64,000 nucleotides of DNA from CBDCTM01 sp965222005 (GCA_965222005.1 OZ244935.1:4836001-4900000), one strand, 5' to 3'; counted from the first letter of the stretch, positions 47,089 through 57,094 are shown. Program-made: numbers and translations. Notes: generated from the sequence alone by a model not told the origin.

Positions 47089-47483
47089 TCGTTTCATAGC
47101 TTTATCTTTCGTCTGGTGTTCAAGGTGTGTCAGACCTTTCGATGAGAAAGACAGAACAGTATGGGAAAATGGTTGGGCACACTGAACGATTTTCTTATGA
47201 CCAAAAATAAGCGGGATAATGGAACAACGCACCCGGCTTTGGGGATATCTATAGAGAAGATCACCAAAATGGGATGTTGATAGAATACAGAAGTGAATCC
47301 AAAAAGCACTATGCCTCCGAATCCACTTCCTGTAGCTTAGCCGCAACGATCGAATGGCTGCGCATTCAATACCCCGTCATTGATCGCTCTTTACGCACTC
47401 CCACCGCTTTCGCGCCTGCCTGTCACTTTTTCCCTACAGCAGCAAAAAGAACAAAGAAAGTATTTGTCAAAACAGGTTTATTC

Positions 47484-47580
47484 TACTTTTAGCTTCCTGC
47501 CCGTCCGGTTTACCTGCCGCAGGCACGGTTTACCTGCCGCAGGCACGGCAGGCGAGGCTCCAAAAGTAGCAAAAGAGCAA
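47484..47580. repeat. GC-rich dispersed repeat with 20-bp direct duplication
   Basis: A 20-bp unit (CGGTTTACCTGCCGCAGGCA) occurs twice head to tail at 47506-47545, flanked by inverted words CTACTTTT and AAAAGTAG. The strand-reversed pattern (GCTCTTYTGCTAM, then CGCCTGCC and CCGGTTTA) recurs at 62468-62565, so both belong to one repeat family. Confidence 0.6.
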
Positions 47581-47587
47581 ACCTTTA

Positions 47588-47641
47588 GCTGTTAGCTTCC
47601 CAATGCCGCATCTGAAAACGCGATAAAGGGAAGCTAACAGC
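47588..47641 (-). terminator. Hairpin downstream of the 1519-aa gene
   Basis: GCTGTTAGCTTCCC (47588-47601) pairs exactly with GGGAAGCTAACAGC (47628-47641) around a 26-nt loop. It lies just after the stop at 47672 on the minus strand and may end that transcript. Confidence 0.5.
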
Positions 47642-47671
47642 CAACAGCTGAAGAATTTGGCAAAGTACTAA

Positions 47672-50600
47672 CTACCGCACCACAAACCTGCCCTGCTGCA
47701 CTTCAAAACTGCTCAAATCGGTAAGCTGCACCATATAAACACCTGATAGCCAGCTTGTTACATTCAACTTGCTATTGCCATCCATCCGGCGGCTATGCTT
47801 CAGGCGGCCCAGCAAATCATACACCCGCAGCTCGTATCGGCCCCGGCCAGCAGTTACCGTCAGCTCTTCCCTGACCGGATTGGGGTAGAGGAGCATCCGG
47901 CTGGACGCAGGCCTTGCTTTCCCATACTGCCTGCTTTCCAGCTTTCGCAGCACTCCGGGCTCCCAGTCCAGCGCAGCCAGACTGGCTGCATCATCGATAT
48001 CGATTTCGGTAGCCGGTGGCGCACTGGCATCCACGATGGCGCGGGCAATATCGATGTAGCGGCGGCAAGTGTATGTAGCCGTATCGCGGATGGTATTGGA
48101 AATACCGGCAATCGGGACAAAGCCGTCGGGATTGCCGAGCGTGTCGCGGAATACTTCATAAGCCTGATTGTACTGATCGTGTAGCAGTACCTGCTCACTA
48201 CCATCATCCACAAAACACTGATCTTTTGGAATGGTGGGATTTTCCGGATTCTCGGGGTTTTCCGGATCCTCCGGATCGGGGGCGTAGCTACAGCCGGTGG
48301 GCATATTGGGTACGCTGAAGCTGTAATCGAGCAGCAGCAGCGGACCACAATCCGGATCCATTTGGGTAGTATCCGGTATAAATGATTCACGGATGTAGTA
48401 GTTGCCATGTGGAGCACCTGCCGCCGGGATGGCAGCCCAGTAATTGCCTTTGGCGGGAATGAAGCCATCGTCATCCCGCTCCCTGTAGCAGATGTCAAAA
48501 TAGAGCGATCCGCCATAGGGCCTGAATACATTGGGCCGGATGTTGGAGCAGGTGGGATCCCCAGAATTAATACAGGCATCGATCTGCAATTCCACATCCA
48601 CCCCCTCAATGGCTACATCGAAATTTTCCCACATCACGGCACAATCCATCAGCACCAGGCCCCGGTCGAAGCCCCCATTGGGCATAGAGATGCCGATCTG
48701 GTTGTGGCGGAAGGTGGCCTGCTGGTAGAGGAATACGTTGGATTCGTTGGGGTCTCCACTGCCTGCAGGAGCCAACAGGCCCAGCTGGTTGTCGGCTACC
48801 TCTCCGCCAAACATGCGGAAGCGCTTGGTGTTGACCAGGCGGATGGCTCCGCTGGTGTAGGGGAAATGATGCACATCGGTATTGACCAGCGACATATCGC
48901 CCACATCAAAGAGGTCGAGGCCGGCAATGCCGGTAGCACCCGCATCGATGTCGCATTCGGTGAGGGTGATGCGGTCCACGTTTTCAGCCGCAATGCCTCC
49001 GAGGTTGTTGGTAAAATTGCTGTACTGCACCGAGGCGGTCTGGCCGGGCCCCATATTGCGCAATTGCAAACCCCGATCGAGATCGTAAAAAGTACACTGG
49101 AACACAAATACCTGCTCGGCATCATCGGTTTCGAGGGCGATGGAATTGTCCTGGCCGAGGCCCTTGAAGTCGGTATGCACAAAGCGGGCCATGCCACCAG
49201 GCCCTTGCAGGATGCGGCTATAGTCCTCATAGTCCACGCGACCGTCTTCGAGGAAGATGCCGTGATGGTCGATGTGGAGAGTAGCGTTTTTGTTGAGGCG
49301 GATAAAGCGGGTGCCCTTATTCATGCCATTGAGGATGAAGGGGCTGTGGAGGGTGAGGATGTTATCCTCATCAAACTGGAAAAAGCCGCTGCCAGTAAAA
49401 TCAAATCCTCCATTAATTTCTAATTCTCCTTCTTTTTTTATATGAATATTAGAATTATTCCACCAAAGGTCAATTAGTGCGTCTTGGTCAATTGACAACT
49501 TTCCACCTGTTTCAACAATTATTTGAGCCCCTTTAATAAGCCGTAAATGACCGCCAGCTTCGATTTTCAACTCGCCGCCTTTTTCTATAACGATTTTAGA
49601 CTCTTTATCCAAAAAAATATATCCACCATCTAATACTTCTAATAGTGATTCACCAACATACAGAATCCCTTTATTTTCCCCATTAGTGAAGTCACCAATA
49701 CTAAGTTCTCCCCCATTATCAATAGTTAGAGTTGGTTTATCTCCACATCCTTTTATTAAGTTTACAACAAAAGTAGAACCATATGTACTAGTAGGATTAG
49801 ATTGGATATCCGTAAATGAAATTTTTTCTAGTTGATTAATATTCAATTTGCCACCTGCTAATACTGAAACATCATGATCTATATCATTAGGTGTTTTACG
49901 GATAGGTGAGGTGCAAGCTACTTGATCAACAGGCTCGTCCGACTTTCCAAAATTATATATCCGATTGGTTAATTCCTCGCTAAGATGTTGGCCGAAATCT
50001 GGAGCAACATAAGCTATAAAAAAAACGGAATTTTTATCCGTTACTGTAGGATGTTGCTGGTTAAAACGAGGTCCACCTGAGAAAGGAAATTGACTACTCC
50101 CAGGTGGCGGCCAAGAATTGTCAGATGATCCGGTATAATTTATCGGTCTAACTGTGCCTGTGTTTACTGTATTTTCAATGTCAGATAAATCTCTTATTAA
50201 CAGCGCAATATTATTATCAGTTACATCAACCGTACTTACCATTGGGGTAATACAAAATGGTCCAATACCTAAAGGAACTGAACTTATAGGAACTGTTGCT
50301 CCAAGTATATTTGAAATCCCTCCAAATGCGATATTCCCATTAGCCATCCCTGTGCCTGGGCTACTTATTGTACCAGAGGAGCCAAACCCTGAACCACCTG
50401 GAGTCCCCATATAGCCTCCCGGAGCTGTATCTAAAGGCAAGTTTCCACTAATCCTTACTGTCATTTTATCTGTATGAATAGGTATTCCAGCAATTTTAAA
50501 AACCATTTTACCTTTAAATATCTGAGTAAAATTTGTTGGAGCATTTGGAAGTAAATTCACTTCAGCTTCATATTTAAAAAGGCCAAAAATTTTAAAAGTA

Positions 50601-52231
50601 ATATTTAATAGTTCATCTCCGGGACTAAAAGTAACTCCAGGTGATTTTTCTTGGAGAGTACCTAAAAGTGATCCATTACAAATTGTCAAATATTGACATT
50701 CGGAAAGAGTGCCATCACCATTTTGTCCCATTGTAACAATATTATTAAAATAAGCATGATGAGCAGGGTTTGCTATATCTACCCAAGCAGAATAACGAAT
50801 TAAGTCAGTTAAAGCACGAGCTTTAAAAACATCTTCTAGTAAGTCAAGATATGGAATTCTATCTTTAATAGCTTTACCATTTGGCGAAACATTTAATGCA
50901 TGTTTAATCATATATTGAAGACCTAAAGGTAAATTTGCGCCAAGTATCCCTTCATCAAAATTGATAAATGCTTCAGTTTGGTGGTCAATTCCTTTTTGCT
51001 CCATATCTAATAGTGCAAACTTGCCTGTAACTCCTCCATGACTTACCCCGATAACGATATTTGGTATGTGACTGCCTGAGCTATTCTTTTCTTCATTAAG
51101 TTTAATTAACGCATCTTCAATTGCATACCCTAATCTATCAAGAGCTTCGCCTCCATTAATCCAAGTAATCCAAACTAAGTCAAAATTCTGCTGCTCAAAA
51201 ATATCTTCTAATTGAGTACTTGGATTTAAAGTCGGGCAAGGAACAAATTGCATAAATTGAAACATTAAATCTGATGTTCTATTACCTAGTCCAGGAATAG
51301 CTGCTTTCTCAGGTGGATCATATCCGTTAATTACAACGAGTGGTTTACGAAGTTTTTGATCAGGACAACTGTAAAATATATCAATTGTTGCACCATCGTG
51401 TAAATTAGTGCCTGGCACAACTATTCTGGCTGTATTATTCCTGTCATAATCTCTTGCATTTATAATTTGTACTGCTATATTAATTTTTGAGTGTGATTGA
51501 ATTACCTGACCAGAAGATAAGGTGATTTCAAATTTGATCGTTTTATCTCCTTCAGCAGGATAAGATATTGTTATAACTTGATTTAATAAGTATGTATTAA
51601 ATCCATTATTATCATCAAAATCAATCCGAATGTTTTGTATAATAGAATCTAAATTCGAAAAAAATAAAGAATCAGGAATTGAAAAGGTAATATTAATGTC
51701 ATTAAAATTTGTACGAAATGGCGTTGCGGCAAAAGCTGTATCGACAACATATGGAGAATATGGCCTATTTGGCACATCAACAAATTTGTTACCTTGAAAT
51801 TGAATTAAATTATTGATTAAGGCATCGTCACGGATTCTGTCATAATTGTATAAAGAGAAGCTAATTGGTATTGTATCATCTGATAATAATGATTTTGGAA
51901 TGTCAGAGAAGTTTTCTTTTGCAATATTAAGATAAGCATTGCTGTCAACTACAGCATCATATATCATGTTATAAAGCCCACCATAATTAACTGGATTTAC
52001 AAAATTACTATCATGCAGTTCTGTGCCTTTAAACTGACTTATTTCAACAATAGGAAATGCAGATTCAACTAATATACCAGTTTCTAGTTCATTCAAATCT
52101 AAACTTCCCAGAATGGAGTCAATTACTACATCAAATTTATCATCTTCTGTGATTTCTAAATTGACTTGTGCGAAAATTGTTTGGATCAAACAAAATAATA
52201 CTAAACCGATTAATGGAATTAATTTTTTCAT
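47672..52231 (-). CDS. Large secreted hydrolase-head / beta-solenoid protein with T9SS type A sorting domain; chimeric composition
   Basis: 1519 residues. Signal peptide about 1-21 (IQTIFAQ). Residues about 290-560 fit an alpha/beta-hydrolase (lipase/PGAP1-like): strand KPLVVINGYDPPE, nucleophile elbow GVSHGG (395-400, Ser397), then INFDEG. Residues about 860-1300 are a right-handed parallel beta-helix (GGELKIEAGGHLRLIKGAQI ... repeated GG/turn words). A PEDPENPENPENP linker follows, then a T9SS sorting domain (LLYPNPVREELTV ... WLSGVYMVQLTDL). DNA for residues 1 to about 943 is AT-rich, then switches sharply at about 49400 to GC-richer DNA. The 883-aa neighbour is a paralogue of the head and first solenoid turns. 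Confidence 0.88.
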   Translation of the reverse strand: MKKLIPLIGLVLFCLIQTIFAQVNLEITEDDKFDVVIDSILGSLDLNELETGILVESAFPIVEISQFKGTELHDSNFVNPVNYGGLYNMIYDAVVDSNAYLNIAKENFSDIPKSLLSDDTIPISFSLYNYDRIRDDALINNLIQFQGNKFVDVPNRPYSPYVVDTAFAATPFRTNFNDINITFSIPDSLFFSNLDSIIQNIRIDFDDNNGFNTYLLNQVITISYPAEGDKTIKFEITLSSGQVIQSHSKINIAVQIINARDYDRNNTARIVVPGTNLHDGATIDIFYSCPDQKLRKPLVVINGYDPPEKAAIPGLGNRTSDLMFQFMQFVPCPTLNPSTQLEDIFEQQNFDLVWITWINGGEALDRLGYAIEDALIKLNEEKNSSGSHIPNIVIGVSHGGVTGKFALLDMEQKGIDHQTEAFINFDEGILGANLPLGLQYMIKHALNVSPNGKAIKDRIPYLDLLEDVFKARALTDLIRYSAWVDIANPAHHAYFNNIVTMGQNGDGTLSECQYLTICNGSLLGTLQEKSPGVTFSPGDELLNITFKIFGLFKYEAEVNLLPNAPTNFTQIFKGKMVFKIAGIPIHTDKMTVRISGNLPLDTAPGGYMGTPGGSGFGSSGTISSPGTGMANGNIAFGGISNILGATVPISSVPLGIGPFCITPMVSTVDVTDNNIALLIRDLSDIENTVNTGTVRPINYTGSSDNSWPPPGSSQFPFSGGPRFNQQHPTVTDKNSVFFIAYVAPDFGQHLSEELTNRIYNFGKSDEPVDQVACTSPIRKTPNDIDHDVSVLAGGKLNINQLEKISFTDIQSNPTSTYGSTFVVNLIKGCGDKPTLTIDNGGELSIGDFTNGENKGILYVGESLLEVLDGGYIFLDKESKIVIEKGGELKIEAGGHLRLIKGAQIIVETGGKLSIDQDALIDLWWNNSNIHIKKEGELEINGGFDFTGSGFFQFDEDNILTLHSPFILNGMNKGTRFIRLNKNATLHIDHHGIFLEDGRVDYEDYSRILQGPGGMARFVHTDFKGLGQDNSIALETDDAEQVFVFQCTFYDLDRGLQLRNMGPGQTASVQYSNFTNNLGGIAAENVDRITLTECDIDAGATGIAGLDLFDVGDMSLVNTDVHHFPYTSGAIRLVNTKRFRMFGGEVADNQLGLLAPAGSGDPNESNVFLYQQATFRHNQIGISMPNGGFDRGLVLMDCAVMWENFDVAIEGVDVELQIDACINSGDPTCSNIRPNVFRPYGGSLYFDICYRERDDDGFIPAKGNYWAAIPAAGAPHGNYYIRESFIPDTTQMDPDCGPLLLLDYSFSVPNMPTGCSYAPDPEDPENPENPENPTIPKDQCFVDDGSEQVLLHDQYNQAYEVFRDTLGNPDGFVPIAGISNTIRDTATYTCRRYIDIARAIVDASAPPATEIDIDDAASLAALDWEPGVLRKLESRQYGKARPASSRMLLYPNPVREELTVTAGRGRYELRVYDLLGRLKHSRRMDGNSKLNVTSWLSGVYMVQLTDLSSFEVQQGRFVVR

Positions 52232-52357
52232 TGGATTTGGTTTTTTTTAACAAATAAGTGCTTGAACAGTATTGATCGATATTATAATTAATGGAATTCC
52301 TCCAATTTTCCGACTAAACAATTGTAGGTTCATGGAACAAAACCATTGGATATAATT

Positions 52358-52927
52358 TCACGGACGCGCATTTACATCAAATCGTCCACTTGTGATTTTT
52401 AAAGTGTCGTTTTCTGTTTTACCTACTAGTGTAAATTCAAAAGTTCCAGAGATAATGAAATTAATCGTATCAAGCTTGCTGATTTTCACTACGTGACTGA
52501 CGGTGGTATCCAAGGAATAGGTATAATGATAATTATTTATCCATTGGCTAAATACATTCTCTCTAAAGTCAATTTTATTTTCACCGAGCTTAATGTTGTG
52601 TAAGTCAATATAAAATTGTTGATCGATTGTGTCACACTTATTTTCTATATATCTGGAAGCATTCAATAAAAGATAATAAGTGGGATGGCCAAAATACTTA
52701 GCTTTTAATGGTCCTTCCAGGAAAGAAAAACCCCATCTAACACCAAAAGGGGTCCAATTATTTTCATTGATCTTACACCCAAATGTATTGGCACCATTTG
52801 AAGACTTTAAAGGAAGAATTGATGGCGGTTCAATACAGTCTAAACCATTTCTGGTTTTATTACATGTAGATACTAACATTATTATGAAAAAAGAGATTGT
52901 AGCACATAGCATTGTATATCGTTTCAT
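52358..52927 (-). CDS. DUF6252-like lipoprotein, divergent AT-rich family member
   Basis: 189 residues. Lipoprotein signal with lipobox VSTC (about residue 22). It shares the array family's plan: an N-terminal NTFGCKINENNWTPFG strand pair (family: GTFACLINGEVW), a variable middle, and the C-terminal FIISGTFEFTLVGKTENDTL followed by KITSGRFDV (family: ISGTFEFT ... CDTLRITEGRFDDFYRE). Clearly homologous to the six genes at 55897-62236, but divergent, AT-rich and without the 312-bp insert. It lies between the two large hydrolase genes, 126 bp upstream of the AT-rich head. Confidence 0.78.
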   Translation of the reverse strand: MKRYTMLCATISFFIIMLVSTCNKTRNGLDCIEPPSILPLKSSNGANTFGCKINENNWTPFGVRWGFSFLEGPLKAKYFGHPTYYLLLNASRYIENKCDTIDQQFYIDLHNIKLGENKIDFRENVFSQWINNYHYTYSLDTTVSHVVKISKLDTINFIISGTFEFTLVGKTENDTLKITSGRFDVNARP

Positions 52928-53159
52928 ATTCTAAATAATTTGTAATACCCAATGAAGATATTTAATGGTTGTAGCCCTTGATTTTATTTAGTAAAAACAA
53001 GTCGAAAATTTGTCATACATTATAGGATTTACCGAGACATCATGTTAAAGATAGTAATAATCAATAGTTCGTGCCAAAAAAAACATAGCCTTTTATTTTG
53101 ATAAGTCAGGATTCATTTTATGGTAGCGTTGCAAAGTATATTTTGAAGCGATTGTAGTA

Positions 53160-55811
53160 TTAATAGAGTGCATCCTGCTCGATGGTGAGGCGGCCGCCGT
53201 CCTTGACGATGAGCTCGCCCCTGATGATGCGCAGATGGCCGGCCGAATCGACATGCAGATGGCCGCCCCGCCTGACGATGATCTGCGAATACTTGTCGGC
53301 CTGCAGCAGGCCGCCGTCATGCAGGTAGAGGGTGGAAGAATCACCGATATTCAGCGTAGCTGTGTTTTCCACACCATTGTCGTACTCGCCTACCAGAAAG
53401 CGGCCCGTGCCGAGTACCTCCACGCGGGTGGAGTCTTCGCAGCTTTGGAGGATGTGAGCATCGAAGTGGGAGGAATTTGCATTGGGGTAGTTATTTGGAT
53501 CATGGGTGAAGGCGATGCGGTCATCGCGATTGACCCAGAGCTCGCCGTTATTGTAAATGCTTAAATCTTTTTTGATCTCATGTGTGGTGGCTGTAAACTG
53601 CAAGCTTTGTCCCGGAGGAGGAAATTCAAAATCCAGCTCACTGTCTCCCATATTGTATATGTCGTTCTCCAACTCGGAGAGGAAGGCCAAACCGTTTTCG
53701 CCAAGCAACTCATTCAACAAAAAGCCACTATTCCTGTAATTGAGCGATACGTGTTCCTGGTTGTGCTGATTGATCCCATAGGTTTGTACCGACGAATCGG
53801 CAGAGGCTGCATAGCGATCCAGGGCGCTTAATGCGGAAGTGACATGCTCGTTGTCCGACACATCCAGATACAGGTTGGTGGTTTCAATGTCCAATGAGCT
53901 AACTGTAGGAATGAAGCAGAAAGACGAATCCCGCAACATTTCCTGCAATATGTCACTTCCGGTACTGTTAAATCCACGCATACCGCCAGGGGCACTATCA
54001 TAGGGATAAACCCCCGCTACTTTCACCACGGTAGGTTCGTGCATAGATATTACGGAAAATAGTGTGTACCCTATCTGTGAAGAATAAATAGTCTTGAAGC
54101 TGGTAGAGTAATCCGGTAAGGCCCACATTTTTATGTCAACCTCTATCGTTGTTCCAAGCAGTACCCAGGCGCCCACGCCAGCTACCGTTGACCAAAAACC
54201 ATTTGCCCCCAGCATTTCAAAGACATCCTTCATCCATAAATCCTCGTCTAGTACCACCTCATGCGCTGTTAACAGTTGCCCTGCTCCGATCTTGGAGCCA
54301 TTGGAGATGGCAATGTAGTCAATATCCTGCAGCTCTCCCATTCCGTTGAGTGTATTGTAGAATGCCTGGTGGGAGGTTCTGGCCGCATAAAAATCATAGG
54401 CGTGATACACCAGCATCTGGCGTGCTGCCGGGCTGTTGAGACCGGCTTCGATCTCTGCTAATTTTTTTACGATGTCTTTTAGATCAACCCAGGGGACAAC
54501 CTTAAAGTTGGCGACGCTCTTTATCAAATACTGAAAAGCCAGAGCTATATTGGCGCCCTGCAAAGGCGAATCATAGGTGATAAATTTTTCTGTATCGGAG
54601 TCTTCTCCTTTGATTTGCATATCCAATAAGGCATATTTACCCAGCACCCCGCCCATGCTGGCACCGATCACCACATTTTTAAAGTGGGTACCACTAAATC
54701 CTTTCTCATAATTTATCCTATTTATGGCTCCTCTAACTACATCAGCATTAGCTGTCAGATCAGCCCCGCCGTCTTCAAAGTCGAGATAAATGAGATCGTA
54801 ACCAGATTCATGAAGTTTATCCAAAATTGATTCTCCCAATGGGTTATTAGGATCATCTAAGAGATCAATCATCAATTCATAAGTTAAATCATCAAACTCC
54901 TTAGGATTAAAGCCTTCTATCATGAGCAGGGGTTTTTGCAGGCCCTTTTCCGGGCAAGCCAAAAAGACATCGAGTTTTCCAGTTTTTTGCAAGGCGTTTA
55001 TGATATGAAAAGTAGTATCCGGTGTTTGGCTATACATCCTAAAATTGCTGCCCGGATATGGGGCCGCGATGTGGATGCGAAACTGGCCGATCCGGACTTC
55101 GCCATTGCCAAAGGTATATTTGAGGCGTATTTTTTTGACGCCCGCGCTGGCATAGCTGATGGAGATCGCCAGGTTGGCCGATATGGCCGTATAGCCGTTG
55201 CCGTCATCGAAATCGGCCTCCAGCGCGCTCGTTGTTGGATTGAGATTGCCAAATAGCATTTCGGGCCTGATGATAAAGACTACGTTTGGGCCTTCAAAAA
55301 TATTAAACAGGCTCGAGGTCAGCAGGGTGGTATCCCGAAGGTAAGGGCTTTCCAGCCTGCCGGGCACATCCTGCAATTGCCCGTTCGATACGGTCAGCAG
55401 ATTGGCGGATACGGCATCTTCCCTGAAGCGCTCGTACTGGTGCAGCACCAGGGCAATGGGGATGGTGTCGGTGCTTTCGAGGCTGTCGGCCACCGAGCGG
55501 TATAGCTGGGGTGCGGGCAGGGTATCGGTGCTAAGGGCCATATCGCACAGCATGTGGTAAAAGAGGTCGAAGCTGCTGTAGTCCAGCAGGGTCGTATCGT
55601 GTAGTTCCGTACCGTCGAAGCGATGGAGGGGGAATACGGGCACGGTATGCTCGTAGAGATACTGCGTGCTCAGCTGAGTGAGATCGAGTGGAGCGAGTAC
55701 GTAGTCGATCTGCTCGCGAAAGCTGCTGTCGCTCTGGATGATCTGTACATCCTGTGCGCTAAGGTAGCTGCATAGGTATAGCAGCATTAATGGGTGCATT
55801 AATGATTTCAT
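53160..55811 (-). CDS. Paralogous secreted hydrolase-head protein lacking the tail and T9SS domain
   Basis: 883 residues. Signal peptide about 1-19 (YLCSYLSAQ). Same plan as the head of the 1519-aa protein: FDGTELHDTTLL (neighbour: FKGTELHDSNFV), DSLESTDTIPI, KPLLMIEGFNPKE, and GASMGG (383-388, Ser385) as nucleophile elbow, then ITYDSP. Its last 60 residues are the first solenoid turns (HLHVDSAGHLRIIRGELIV), ending GGRLTIEQDALY and a stop, at the point where the paralogue continues for more than 500 residues. No sorting domain, so it would be secreted to the periplasm but not anchored or exported by T9SS. Likely the orphaned original head. GC-richer than the DNA after its stop. Confidence 0.85.
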   Translation of the reverse strand: MKSLMHPLMLLYLCSYLSAQDVQIIQSDSSFREQIDYVLAPLDLTQLSTQYLYEHTVPVFPLHRFDGTELHDTTLLDYSSFDLFYHMLCDMALSTDTLPAPQLYRSVADSLESTDTIPIALVLHQYERFREDAVSANLLTVSNGQLQDVPGRLESPYLRDTTLLTSSLFNIFEGPNVVFIIRPEMLFGNLNPTTSALEADFDDGNGYTAISANLAISISYASAGVKKIRLKYTFGNGEVRIGQFRIHIAAPYPGSNFRMYSQTPDTTFHIINALQKTGKLDVFLACPEKGLQKPLLMIEGFNPKEFDDLTYELMIDLLDDPNNPLGESILDKLHESGYDLIYLDFEDGGADLTANADVVRGAINRINYEKGFSGTHFKNVVIGASMGGVLGKYALLDMQIKGEDSDTEKFITYDSPLQGANIALAFQYLIKSVANFKVVPWVDLKDIVKKLAEIEAGLNSPAARQMLVYHAYDFYAARTSHQAFYNTLNGMGELQDIDYIAISNGSKIGAGQLLTAHEVVLDEDLWMKDVFEMLGANGFWSTVAGVGAWVLLGTTIEVDIKMWALPDYSTSFKTIYSSQIGYTLFSVISMHEPTVVKVAGVYPYDSAPGGMRGFNSTGSDILQEMLRDSSFCFIPTVSSLDIETTNLYLDVSDNEHVTSALSALDRYAASADSSVQTYGINQHNQEHVSLNYRNSGFLLNELLGENGLAFLSELENDIYNMGDSELDFEFPPPGQSLQFTATTHEIKKDLSIYNNGELWVNRDDRIAFTHDPNNYPNANSSHFDAHILQSCEDSTRVEVLGTGRFLVGEYDNGVENTATLNIGDSSTLYLHDGGLLQADKYSQIIVRRGGHLHVDSAGHLRIIRGELIVKDGGRLTIEQDALY

Positions 55812-55896
55812 GGTAAAATATTTAGGTGATTAAAAAGGCGTAGCTAGCGGGAATGGGATACCCGACCCGATAGCATGCTATAATAAATGAATAAGC

Positions 55897-56442
55897 TTAT
55901 TCTCTGTAAAAATCGTCGAAACGGCCTTCGGTGATGCGAAGGGTGTCGCAGTCATTAAATATGGTGAATTCAAAAGTACCAGATATAATTTTAGTCTTTA
56001 TATCTAATTTAATAATTCTAAGAAAATTACTCCTCATAGTATCCAAATCATAGCCTATACAATCCACGATCTCATGGTTCCAATTTCTCAATATATTTGT
56101 CCTGTCAAAATCTAATATATACTTTCCTGTATCCGATACAACTTCATGGATAGTAAGGGTTTGGTTTACGTTATCATCTTTTCTTTTGGCTTGAATTCTT
56201 AAAATATTAGTGGGCCCATATGAAGTATCCAAATTCGGAAATCCATTCCAGGGGTTTCGGCCTTTCCACTTCCACACTTCGCCATTTATCAGACAGGCAA
56301 AGGTGCCTTTGCCCTCTGTGGTGATGGGGGGGAGCTGGTCGATGGGATTCGTATCATCGTCCTTCTTGCAGTTGGCGGCAGTGAGGAAGAGGAGTATTGC
56401 CAGTAGTGCGATGTAGGGGGTGTAATAGGTTGTAATTTGCAT
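55897..56442 (-). CDS. DUF6252-like lipoprotein, array copy A (no insert)
   Basis: 181 residues. Reference form of the family. The signal peptide is uninterrupted: MQITTYYTPYIALLAILLFL, then lipobox TAANC and KKDDDTN. It continues with GKGTFACLINGEVWKWKGR, NPWNGFPNLDTSYGP, a variable middle of about 85 residues (LRIQAKRKDDNVNQ ... VDCIGYDLDTM) and the shared end IISGTFEFTIFNDCDTLRITE, GRFDDFYRE. Its variable part is closest to copy D. The 209-bp block precedes it. Probably an inner- or outer-membrane lipoprotein with a small beta-sandwich; role unknown, immunity-like by context only. Confidence 0.85.
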   Translation of the reverse strand: MQITTYYTPYIALLAILLFLTAANCKKDDDTNPIDQLPPITTEGKGTFACLINGEVWKWKGRNPWNGFPNLDTSYGPTNILRIQAKRKDDNVNQTLTIHEVVSDTGKYILDFDRTNILRNWNHEIVDCIGYDLDTMRSNFLRIIKLDIKTKIISGTFEFTIFNDCDTLRITEGRFDDFYRE

Positions 56443-56451
56443 GACGTGGAT

Positions 56452-56660
56452 GTTGAGGGTTGATAAATAGGTGATGTTACGGGGGCAAGTTATGGCTTAC
56501 AGCAAAGTGGTTTGTAGTAAATATCGATAAAAACATATTTTTATTTAGCCACATTTAAGTATTAACATTTCGTAACACGTTGGCATACAGCTATGTAATT
56601 GTTTTTTGTAATATGTTGATGTGAGTCCTTTTTTGAGGCTTCGCTCGGGGATCGTTCTTT
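56452..56660. repeat. 209-bp array-boundary block, copy 1
   Basis: Begins GTTGAGGGTTGATAAATAGG and ends at ATCGTTCTTT. Same-length copies occur at 59801-60009 and 62246-62454. It lies directly upstream (minus strand) of array copy A, so it should hold that gene's promoter. Followed by the long form of the palindrome-rich repeat. Confidence 0.8.
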
Positions 56661-57048
56661 TGGGCTCTTTGAATTTTTTAACGGTAAAACCCGCCAACGT
56701 TGGCCCTGCATTAAAACGATGGCCCTGCCGGAGGCTGTACCCCGGTGCTTTGCACAGGCTTTTACTTTTCTTTGTATCGCCAAAGAAAAGTAACAAAAGA
56801 AAGCTCCCGGCTGTTGATGCCCAGCTAAAAAGCAGGATGCTTACCCGCTCAAAAAGCAAGCGCTTCGCTCGTGCTTTTCTCCTTACACTTCCCGCTATCC
56901 TGCTTTTTTTAACGCTGAGCCTCAAAGGCCGGAGGCGGGCTGGTCTGCTCATTGGCTCAGACAACATGAACCACTCGTTTTTGTCTGTTCTAATTGTATT
57001 AAGCGTTGGTAGTGCAATGTAGGGGGTGTGGTTGCTTATGGTTTGCAT
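56545..57048 (-). pseudogene. Array remnant B0: gene start plus repeat, cargo lost
   Basis: Frame of 167 residues starting MQTISNHTPYIALPTLNTIR, as in intact array genes, and spaced 46 bp after copy B. It runs through the long version of the repeat (GYSLRQGHRFNAGPTLAG) and, instead of the lipobox and DUF6252-like domain, continues into the 209-bp block. Contains none of the conserved cargo motifs. Not expected to be functional. Confidence 0.75.
56661..57008. repeat. Long form (about 348 bp) of palindrome-rich repeat, copy in B0
   Basis: Same repeat as the 312-bp insert but with about 35 extra bases at its left side (GGCTCTTTGAATTTTTTAAC and the CCAACGTTGG palindrome). Contains the hairpin arms TTACTTTTCTTTG and CAAAGAAAAGTAA and the longer pair AAAAAGCAGGAT / ATCCTGCTTTTT. 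Confidence 0.7.
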
Positions 57049-57094
57049 GGTGTGGTGTTTCTATGGTGAATTGTCATTTTAGGTATTTGTGTGC

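Larger units (their letters stand above)
46856..47671. other. Intergenic region with several repeats and no clear gene
   Basis: About 815 bp between the sigma gene and the large hydrolase/solenoid gene. It holds the long inverted repeat at 47033-47088, a GC-rich repeat block at 47484-47580 and a hairpin at 47588-47641. Short open frames here do not show family features. Confidence 0.5.

Noticed and set aside
47274..47595. Short plus-strand open frames in the 46.9-47.7 kb gap
   Set aside because: They run across the GC-rich repeat, have no family resemblance and lack convincing start signals.
48407..49423. 338-residue plus-strand open frame
   Set aside because: Antisense to the solenoid part of the 1519-aa gene; its low-complexity Val/Ile/His pattern is the complement of repeated Asp/Asn codons.
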